A program made the position numbers and the translations under genes. The notes below the pieces were generated by a model. That model saw only the letters and a list, made by a program, of their open reading frames with translations. It was not told where the DNA came from and made no database searches. This document shows positions 1-5,483 of a DNA stretch of 10,364 nt, one piece after another (position 1 is the first letter of the stretch; the number at the start of each line of letters is the position of its first letter). Origin of the DNA: Acidobacteriota bacterium (GTDB lineage: Bacteria; Acidobacteriota; Blastocatellia; Pyrinomonadales; Pyrinomonadaceae); the NCBI GenBank assembly GCA_963169175.1, contig CAUJFK010000277.1, positions 1-10,364 on the forward strand, read 5' to 3'.

Positions 1-642
1 TTGCGGCGGTGTGATCAGGCGGCCGTTGTTGACGACAAAAAGATTCTCGCCCGAGCCTTCGGAAACATAGCCGCGGTCATCATGGGCAATTCCCTCGACA
101 TAGCCGCCGAGTTTTGCTTCCATTTTGATCAGCTGCGAATTCATATAATTCGCACCCGCTTTGGCCATTGCGGGCAGGGCATTTGTGTTAAATCGGTTCC
201 AGCTTGAAACGCATACGTCGATGCCGTTCTCGATCGCTTCGTCGCCCAGATACTTGCCCCATTCCCAGGCGGCGATATAGCATTCGACCGGATTATTCAG
301 CGGATAAACGCCAAATGCCGGATTGTCTTCATCTAGGCCGCGCAAGACGACGGGGCGAAGATAGCATTCATCCAAACCGCTTGACGCGATAAGTTCAACG
401 GCGGCACGGCAGAACGCATCGCGGTCAAATTCCGTGTCCATCCGATATATCTTCGCCGAATTGACCAGCCGCTGCATATGCTCGGTCAGTCGAAACACCG
501 CCGGGCCTTTTTCGGTGTTATAGCAGCGGATGCCCTCGAACACGCTTGTGCCATAGTTAACTACGTGCGACATAACATGAATGCGAGCGTCGTTCCAATC
601 GATCATCTCGCCGTTTCGCCAGACTTTTGGTGATATTTTCAT
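1..642 (-). CDS. ilvE: Branched-chain amino acid aminotransferase (class IV PLP enzyme), C-terminus cut off by window edge
   Basis: Catalyses the reversible PLP-dependent transamination between Val/Leu/Ile and their 2-oxo acids with 2-oxoglutarate/glutamate, in the cytoplasm. The 214 visible residues start KISPKVWRNGEMIDWNDA and contain the family block HVMSHVVNYGTSVFEGIRCY (about residues 22-41), then FRLTEHMQRLVNSAKIYR, the VSSWNR stretch (145-150), and AMAKAGANYMNS, in which Lys161 is the expected Schiff-base lysine. GYVSEGSGENLF (191-202) is the phosphate-binding part of class IV aminotransferases. This order and spacing match E. coli IlvE closely. Roughly the last third of the protein lies beyond position 1. 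The ATG at 640-642 has no good Shine-Dalgarno (upstream GATCAAAATGCACCT), but it fits the family N-terminus. The gene stands alone here; the repeat element at 710-1032 begins 68 bp upstream of its start. A D-amino-acid transaminase is much less likely given the IlvE-specific N-terminus. Confidence 0.95.
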   Translation of the reverse strand, partial: MKISPKVWRNGEMIDWNDARIHVMSHVVNYGTSVFEGIRCYNTEKGPAVFRLTEHMQRLVNSAKIYRMDTEFDRDAFCRAAVELIASSGLDECYLRPVVLRGLDEDNPAFGVYPLNNPVECYIAAWEWGKYLGDEAIENGIDVCVSSWNRFNTNALPAMAKAGANYMNSQLIKMEAKLGGYVEGIAHDDRGYVSEGSGENLFVVNNGRLITPPQ

Positions 643-679
643 AGGTGCATTTTGATCGTCTATGAGATAGAACGGTCTG

Positions 680-705
680 AATATAATAATAGTTCGGAGA
701 CTACA
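680..705 (-). promoter_or_regulatory. Possible promoter for ilvE
   Basis: On the minus strand, TTGTAG is followed after 15 bp by TATATT in an A/T-rich patch (TATTATTATATTC) ahead of the ilvE start. The spacing is shorter than the sigma-70 optimum, so this is a weak suggestion. The outer end of the neighbouring repeat element lies just upstream of it. Confidence 0.25.
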
Positions 706-778
706 ATACGCAGAGGCCCGCGCGTCAGAGGCTGTGCCAAAACCATAAAAAAGCTGCGGAGGCAGCGGCATATTTGTA

Positions 779-809
779 GCCCCACGTGTAGCGAAGCGAA
801 ACGTGGGGT
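779..809. repeat. REP-like hairpin 1, 13-nt loop
   Basis: CCCCACGT (780-787) pairs with ACGTGGGG (801-808) around the loop GTAGCGAAGCGAA. It is preceded by GTAG at 776-779. The loop matches that of the hairpin at 934-968 at 10 of 13 positions, although the stems differ. Confidence 0.65.
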
Positions 810-933
810 CAATAGAGCCTAAATCTCAAGGCCCGTGTGACGGGCGGCAGACGTTCGCTAAATTATTGACAGCAATAGATGTAACATGCCTCTCTGTCGC
901 CCACTACGTGGGCTTAGAGTCTTGATTTAATCC

Positions 934-968
934 TAGCCACGGGTGGAGCAAAGCGGAACCCGTGGCTA
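934..968. repeat. REP-like hairpin 4, 13-nt loop
   Basis: TAGCCACGGGT (934-944) pairs perfectly with ACCCGTGGCTA (958-968) around the loop GGAGCAAAGCGGA. Read on the minus strand it also starts with GTAGCC, mirroring hairpin 1, yet the loop motif GNAGCRAAGCGRA is in the same orientation in both. Confidence 0.65.
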
Positions 969-1103
969 CATTCTGTCACTGCTCCCCAGTCTAAGACAGT
1001 TTTGACACAGCCTCTGACGCGCTGGCTTCTGCAATCACGCCCTTTCTGCGTGTGGGCTTCGGCATTCAAGAGATCACAATGCCATCAATCTCTCGCTTTG
1101 CAG

Positions 1104-1130
1104 AAAAGGCGGGCATATAACCCGCCTTTT
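1104..1130. terminator. Bidirectional hairpin terminator downstream of the propeller gene
   Basis: AAAAGGCGGG (1104-1113) pairs perfectly over 10 bp with CCCGCCTTTT (1121-1130) around a 7-nt loop. It ends in a short T run on either strand. It lies 20 bp past the TGA of the gene ending at 1151 and is the natural intrinsic terminator for that minus-strand transcript. Confidence 0.85.
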
Positions 1131-1150
1131 CAACTCGAAAAGATAGTTTA

Positions 1151-3892
1151 TCACAAAATGAAAACGCGCGGCGAGGTGTCGTCAAGACGCGACTTCCACT
1201 CGACACCGTCCGCATTCACGATAACAACGATCGGTTGGTCACCCGCCGTGTTAAGGCCCGGAGGAAGCTGAAAATCGACGGTAAAAACACCCGGAGCTTC
1301 AAGAATTCCAACCGTGAGCACATTAGTACCCGATATCGGGGGAGCAGACCCGATCCGGATACTTATCAGTGTCGAACTGATCCGGCCATTCACGCCCGTC
1401 AAGCGAAGGCGCAGTTTGCTTGGTACGCGCACTCCGCCTTTGATCTTGATCGTGGTCACGGTAAACGGCTCGGTAGTGTGGACGCGGTTCGTCACATTTC
1501 TCAGATCAGCGCGGCCGCCGGGGCCGTTCACCGGCGGATTTGTAAATATATCCGGCCGGGCCGTGACCAATTTCATCTCACCGCGAAATTCCTGGCCGTT
1601 GTTGTAAACCACGTATGGATACGTCACGCCCGCCGCAGTCCCGGCCAAAAAGGGCGGCACAACGAACACGATCTGGCCCGAACTGACCGACTGCAGGCCG
1701 CAAGCCGCTCCGTTGACGGACATCGATACGCCGCTGAGTTCGATCGGCAGCGTAAAGCTGCGAGACAGCGACCCGACCGCCGTCCGGGGCGTTACCGCCG
1801 GGCTGTTCGGAATATTGCTGTAATTGAGGACAGCAAGCATACCTGACGAGAATCCAAATACATCTGCCGGCGTGACCGGCGTAGGTGTCGGGACGGGTGT
1901 CGGTGTTGGCGAAGGCGAACCGCCTGGCGTCGGGGTCGGCGACGGTGTAGGTGTTGGGGTCGGCGTCGGAGTGGGCGATGGTGTCGGTGTTGGGCTCGGT
2001 GTTGGCGTCGGTGACGGCGTTGTAAATACGACCGGCAGCCTTGAGGCTCCGGTTGCCCAAGTTCTGTCGCCTCCTGTTGCCGCGTCAGTAACAACTGGTT
2101 TTAGCAGGTAATACGTCTCCGAGCTAAGGTCCGGATTTCCCGTGCCAAGCTCGGCGAGCGCAAGATTGAATGCCGACCGCGACAGTGAATTGCTTGGCAG
2201 CGGCTGTGTCGAGGCCAGGAAGAACGATGACAATGGAAATGTCGTTAACCGCTCGAATGTCCCCGCGGCAGGTGCGACGGTCAGATCGTATACGTAGATC
2301 TGCGTCATGCGGCCGTCGAAAGGATTCAAGCCGTCTGATTCCGTCGTTGGAATTGTGCCGTCCGCCTTGATGTTCTGCCGAGTTTGCAGAATGAGTATCG
2401 ATGGTGCACCGTTCGAATCAGTTTCGGTAAACCCCGGATAATGCTGAACATCGCCGCCGCTGGCTTCAGCATCCGCGTTACTGCGCGGGCCGATCCGGCG
2501 GAACGTGCTCACGGTAGTATCGTATAGATAGAGTGCAAAACTGGACGTTGACGTCTGGTCGCCGGGGTTCGGCGTTGCCGGAAAATCGGCGTATGAATCA
2601 AAGGCGATGTAGCGCCCGTCGCGGCTGATGCGTTTTCCAAGATCAAGGATGTTGACCGGTGTTCCAGGTGTTGCCGGCGTCGTCGTTGTTATCTGCTTTG
2701 CGGCCTGTGGCTGTCCGCCAACGAGGTCAGAGTAGAATATTTCCTCGTTCCTGCTCGATTCCGGATTTGCCGCGCCATCGTCGAGGTTCCCGCCCGTTCC
2801 TGGATCGTAAACAGGATTGTCGCCGGTGCTTGCAAAGACAACTCGGCCTCCGTTACCGGAGATCGACGGATTCTTGTTATAGATAGGATTGATGACGGAG
2901 CCACGCGGTGTTTTTGTTATTTGCCTTAACCCGACGGAGCTTCCGTCGCTGGTGCACCCCGCTCCGCCGCCGCGGACGTAAACAAATATCTCATCATTGT
3001 CATTGTCCGGAAATGTGTTGCCGACGCAGGTCAGAAGGTTACGCGTCGATGCAAACGCAATGACTGAACCATCGTCACTGATCGAGGCATCGTGATTGTC
3101 CGACGCAACGAACGCGCCGGTCGTGCCGCTTGCCGGAACGGGAAGCCGGCTCGGCGGCGTGTTGGTCACATTGATAAAAGTTCCGCCGCTCAGATCGGTC
3201 ACCGATAATTCCTCACCAGAGGTAAGGTCCGCCGGTGCATAATTCGGGATCTGATAAAGCCACATCTCGAGATTACCGTCGGTCGTGAGCGGGTTATTGC
3301 CCGGCGTTGGGGTCGGTGTCACGGTCGGGCTGGGCGTTGGCGTTGGGCTGCCTGACGGCGTCGGCGTTGGGCTCGGTGCGGGCGTGGGCGATGTCAGCGC
3401 GTCGGCATTAAAGCTTCCGGGATTTGTGCTGTCAGGGACCGCCGGTGTCGAGGACGTAGCATTTGAACTAAATGCGATCCAGCGGCCGTCATTGCTGATA
3501 ACGGGACGGCGGTTTGTGATCTCTACACGAACATTTGTAGCGACGAACCCAAGCGATCGATGCCAGAGCACACTCTTTGTATCCGTGATCTGAAATATCC
3601 GCCGCTGGGCGTAGTCGAACAAAAATATCTCGACGTTGCCATCTTCGTTTCTCGGATTTTCGGTCGCTAGATTTCCGCGGGATTCAAAGACGATAAACCG
3701 GCCATCGCCGCTGATCGCGCCGGCAAAGGACTCCGAGCCCGAATTGCTGACCTGTCCGACAAGAGTGATCGGGTGAGGTACCGGAGTTGGAGTTGGCGTC
3801 GGTGCAGGCGTAGGCGTCGGCGTTTGAGCAGCGAGGGCCGACGGCAAAAGGAAAACGATAAAAGCCAGAAAGTATGACAGGTAACGCGTCAC
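1151..3892 (-). CDS. Secreted TolB/PD40-like beta-propeller protein with Pro-Thr linkers and a TIGR03437-like C-terminal domain
   Basis: Function unknown; probably an exported or cell-surface protein. With the GTG start at 3892 it has 913 residues. It begins with a Sec signal peptide (MTRYLSYF, a hydrophobic stretch, then SALAAQ). Five WD40-like/PD40 strands follow: ISGDGRFIVFES (~60), ISNDGRWIAFSS (~132), ISDDGSVIAFAS (~271), ISGNGGRVVFAS (~344) and ISRDGRYIAFDS (~422), the pattern of TolB-type propellers. Three (Pro-Thr)n linkers lie at about 24-39, 169-197 and 626-675. The last ~235 residues (VNGAACGLQSVSSGQIVFVV, then ARPDIFTN) resemble the Solibacter-type C-terminal domain TIGR03437. The GTG is chosen because GGGAGGAG sits just upstream; an ATG at 3928 would add 12 non-signal residues and place that ribosome site inside the gene. 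A complete TolB translocation protein is unlikely: it is far too long and there are no pal/tol neighbours. Confidence 0.8.
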   Translation of the reverse strand: MTRYLSYFLAFIVFLLPSALAAQTPTPTPAPTPTPTPVPHPITLVGQVSNSGSESFAGAISGDGRFIVFESRGNLATENPRNEDGNVEIFLFDYAQRRIFQITDTKSVLWHRSLGFVATNVRVEITNRRPVISNDGRWIAFSSNATSSTPAVPDSTNPGSFNADALTSPTPAPSPTPTPSGSPTPTPSPTVTPTPTPGNNPLTTDGNLEMWLYQIPNYAPADLTSGEELSVTDLSGGTFINVTNTPPSRLPVPASGTTGAFVASDNHDASISDDGSVIAFASTRNLLTCVGNTFPDNDNDEIFVYVRGGGAGCTSDGSSVGLRQITKTPRGSVINPIYNKNPSISGNGGRVVFASTGDNPVYDPGTGGNLDDGAANPESSRNEEIFYSDLVGGQPQAAKQITTTTPATPGTPVNILDLGKRISRDGRYIAFDSYADFPATPNPGDQTSTSSFALYLYDTTVSTFRRIGPRSNADAEASGGDVQHYPGFTETDSNGAPSILILQTRQNIKADGTIPTTESDGLNPFDGRMTQIYVYDLTVAPAAGTFERLTTFPLSSFFLASTQPLPSNSLSRSAFNLALAELGTGNPDLSSETYYLLKPVVTDAATGGDRTWATGASRLPVVFTTPSPTPTPSPTPTPSPTPTPTPTPTPSPTPTPGGSPSPTPTPVPTPTPVTPADVFGFSSGMLAVLNYSNIPNSPAVTPRTAVGSLSRSFTLPIELSGVSMSVNGAACGLQSVSSGQIVFVVPPFLAGTAAGVTYPYVVYNNGQEFRGEMKLVTARPDIFTNPPVNGPGGRADLRNVTNRVHTTEPFTVTTIKIKGGVRVPSKLRLRLTGVNGRISSTLISIRIGSAPPISGTNVLTVGILEAPGVFTVDFQLPPGLNTAGDQPIVVIVNADGVEWKSRLDDTSPRVFIL
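1868..2017 (-). repeat. Hexanucleotide tract coding for a (Pro-Thr/Ser)n linker, copy 3
   Basis: About 50 codons of imperfect 6-bp units (Pro-Thr, sometimes Pro-Ser) join the propeller part to the C-terminal domain. Third codon positions vary, so the tract is not a fresh expansion. Unit loss or gain keeps the frame. The plus strand is G-rich. Confidence 0.85.
3302..3388 (-). repeat. Hexanucleotide tract coding for a (Pro-Thr/Ser)n linker, copy 2
   Basis: About 29 codons of Pro-Thr/Pro-Ser units interrupt the propeller between the second and third PD40 strands. This suggests a flexible loop or a boundary between two propeller halves. Confidence 0.8.
3776..3823 (-). repeat. Pro-Thr linker directly after the signal peptide, copy 1
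   Basis: About 16 codons of Pro-Thr/Pro-Ala/Pro-Val follow the predicted signal cleavage region (ALAAQ) and precede the first propeller strand. Confidence 0.8.
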
Positions 3893-4095
3893 GAACTCCT
3901 CCCGAGAATGCTGGAAAATTGACATCAAGAAGCCTTTAATTAAGCGAATAGAAACACTAAGTACAAACCTCGCATTTTAAAGGTTACAAATGCGTTGTGC
4001 AAACGGCTGTGGGCAGTGCCTTGGAACCATTTAAGAAAACAAAGCCTTTGATGCGGCCTGCGCGGTAAAGGTTTGTCAGTTTACATTTTGCGGCG
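3893..4095. other. Divergent intergenic region between the propeller gene and lpxB
   Basis: No gene is visible. On the minus strand TTGTAC followed after 17 bp by TTAATT is a weak promoter candidate for the propeller gene. No convincing promoter for lpxB was seen. A 6-bp inverted repeat (GCATTT/AAATGC, 3973-3994) lies in the middle, too weak to interpret. Confidence 0.4.
3896..3903 (-). promoter_or_regulatory. Strong ribosome binding site fixing a GTG start
   Basis: On the minus strand GGGAGGAG stands just before TTC-GTG. Its GGAGG core is 5 nt from the GTG at 3892-3890, near-ideal spacing. This supports initiation at 3892 rather than at the upstream ATG at 3928. Confidence 0.8.
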
Positions 4096-5295
4096 ATGTG
4101 TGGAAACTTATGGTCAATGCCGCTTGAAACGGATAGTACGCTGAAGATAATGCTTGTAGCCGGCGAAGCGTCAGGTGATGCTCACGCGGCAAAATTGGCC
4201 TATGCATTGCGTGCCGAGGCGGAGGGACGAACCCTCGAGTTCTTTGGGTGCGCCGGCCAGGCAATGCGGGCGGCGGGAGTTGAGGCTGTCGTCAAAGCAG
4301 ACGATCTGGCAATCATTGGCATACCGGAGATCGCCCGGGCGATGGGCGTTTTTCTGAAAGCATTTCGCGATCTGAAAAGAGCCGCCGCCGTGCGAAAGCC
4401 CGATGTGGTCGTTCTGGTAGATTTTCCCGAGTTCAATCTAAAGTTGGCGAAGTCATTAAAACGCAGTGGGTTACGGGTGATCTATTATATTTCACCTCAA
4501 CTATGGGGATGGAGAAAATATCGTAAGCGAACGATCCGCGACAGCGTCGATCTGCTGCTGACCGTATTGCCTTTTGAGAAGGACTGGTATGCGCGGCATG
4601 GGATAGAGAACGTGGAATATGTCGGCAATCCGCTCTCGAATGAGGTCAAGCCATCAGGAACACGTGAGGCATTCAGGCTGCGGCACGGAATGGACCTTGA
4701 CGCTCCGCTGATAGCCCTTCTGCCAGGCAGCCGGCAGAAAGAACTAACGAAAATACTGCCGCCGATGCTCGAAGCGGCATCGCTCATCGCGGCGACTGAT
4801 CCGACCGCACAGTTCATCATCCCGCTGGCTTCAACACGAAAAGAAGAAGAGGTTCAATCGGCGATCGCCGGTTTGGAATGCCGTAATATTCCGACGCCGA
4901 ACCGCTTGGTTGTGGTAAAGGGCGAGACCTATGATGCCCTGAACGCGGCAGATGCGGCGGCTGTGGCGAGCGGGACTGCCACGCTTGAAACGGGCATTAT
5001 TGGTACGCCGATGGCGATAGTTTATAAAACATCCGGCCTCAATTACCGTCTTGTGCGGCCGCTGATAAATGTCGATCATTTTGGGCTGATCAATCTTATC
5101 GCCGGCAAGCGGATCGCCGCAGAATTTATTCAAAACGACCTCACGCCCGAAACGCTGGCCGCTGAACTGCAGCGGTTGCTTGAACCAAAAACTAACGCCC
5201 GCGTTCGAAGCGAGCTCAATGAGGCTGCCCAAAAGCTCGGCCAAAGCGGAGCCTCAAAACGAGCGGCCGAAGCCATTTTGAGGTTGATCCTATGA
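4096..5295 (+). CDS. lpxB: Lipid-A-disaccharide synthase (GT19 family)
   Basis: Joins UDP-2,3-diacylglucosamine to lipid X, giving the beta-1,6 disaccharide of lipid A with release of UDP, at the inner face of the cytoplasmic membrane. At 399 residues it has the usual length. Family landmarks in order are KIMLVAGEASGDAHAA (17-32), FFGCAGQAMRAAG (49-61), VVVLVDFPEFNLKLAK (104-119), IYYISPQLWGWRKYR (129-143), VEYVGNPLS (173-181), LLPGSRQKE (208-216), ASGTATLETG (291-300) and HFGLINLIAG (328-337). Start choice is open: ATG at 4096, 4117 or 4150 share the frame and none has a clear Shine-Dalgarno. Conserved sequence starts at Lys17, so 4117 is equally plausible. It is transcribed away from the propeller gene and converges on lpxD. 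The first GxGG-like loop reads GCAG, slightly divergent. Confidence 0.95.
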   Translation: MCGNLWSMPLETDSTLKIMLVAGEASGDAHAAKLAYALRAEAEGRTLEFFGCAGQAMRAAGVEAVVKADDLAIIGIPEIARAMGVFLKAFRDLKRAAAVRKPDVVVLVDFPEFNLKLAKSLKRSGLRVIYYISPQLWGWRKYRKRTIRDSVDLLLTVLPFEKDWYARHGIENVEYVGNPLSNEVKPSGTREAFRLRHGMDLDAPLIALLPGSRQKELTKILPPMLEAASLIAATDPTAQFIIPLASTRKEEEVQSAIAGLECRNIPTPNRLVVVKGETYDALNAADAAAVASGTATLETGIIGTPMAIVYKTSGLNYRLVRPLINVDHFGLINLIAGKRIAAEFIQNDLTPETLAAELQRLLEPKTNARVRSELNEAAQKLGQSGASKRAAEAILRLIL

Positions 5296-5301
5296 AGTGA
5301 T

Positions 5302-5433
5302 TTACCACAGAGACACAGAGACACAGAGTACAAATTGGGAAAATACTGAATTCCCGAATACACTGCCAGCCCGGCATTTTGATCGACTAAATTTCAGAAA
5401 TTGGAACTCCGTGCCTCTGTGTCTCTGTGGTAA
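5302..5433. repeat. Inverted-repeat element of the CACAGAG type between lpxB and lpxD
   Basis: The arms 5302-5329 and 5406-5433 are inverted repeats matching at 26 of 28 positions; each starts TTACCACAGAGACACAGAG when read inward. A 76-nt centre separates them and contains a small hairpin (AATTT-CAG-AAATT, 5390-5402). It starts 7 bp after the lpxB stop and ends 50 bp before the lpxD stop. Transcripts from both sides could fold it, so it may act as a bidirectional 3' structure. I read it as a MITE-like dispersed repeat, since the same word recurs inside lpxD. Confidence 0.7.
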
Positions 5434-5483
5434 GAATCCCGTCTGCAAATACCCTAGGGCAGTGAACCTATAGGCAATAGTTT

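Larger units (their letters stand above)
710..1032. repeat. Symmetric MITE-like repeat element with 34-bp terminal inverted repeats and four internal hairpins
   Basis: The left arm 710-743 and right arm 999-1032 are inverted repeats matching at 31 of 34 positions. Between them lie four hairpins in mirror order: 779-809 (8-bp stem, 13-nt loop), 831-845 (6-bp stem, GTG loop), 899-913 (6-bp stem, TAC loop) and 934-968 (11-bp stem, 13-nt loop). The gaps inside each half are almost equal (21 and 20 nt). The tetranucleotide GTAG stands at the outer foot of both large hairpins (776-779 on +, 966-969 on -), as in REP elements mobilised by REP-associated tyrosine transposases. No credible open frame and no clear target-site duplication is present. 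It is most likely a non-autonomous mobile repeat (MITE or BIME-like), but its family is not recognised. Confidence 0.7.

Noticed and set aside
710..1032. Insertion sequence with its own transposase
   Set aside because: Only about 320 bp long with no open frame of useful size, and no clear target-site duplication flanks the ends. It was kept as a non-autonomous repeat instead.
1002..1271. 89-codon plus-strand frame starting in the right arm of the repeat element
   Set aside because: It runs through the inverted repeat, the terminator hairpin and the 3' end of the propeller gene; no motif and no ribosome site.
1235..1846. 203-codon open frame on the plus strand opposite the propeller gene
   Set aside because: It is antisense to the C-terminal domain, rich in Arg/His as expected of a shadow frame, has no recognisable motif, and the minus strand has clear domains and a strong ribosome site.
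1868..2017. Tandem G-rich tract as a regulatory minisatellite or G-quadruplex element
   Set aside because: It is fully explained as code for a Pro-Thr linker. G runs are mostly two to four bases and irregular, so a quadruplex role is only speculative.
1578..2060. 160-codon frame on the minus strand in another phase of the propeller gene
   Set aside because: A repetitive Asp/Ala/Asn/Thr product arises from reading the Pro-Thr tract out of phase; no independent start signal.
3893..3928. ATG at 3928 as start of the propeller protein
   Set aside because: It would add 12 charged and polar residues before the signal peptide, and it places the excellent GGGAGGAG ribosome site inside the coding region. 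GTG at 3892 fits better.
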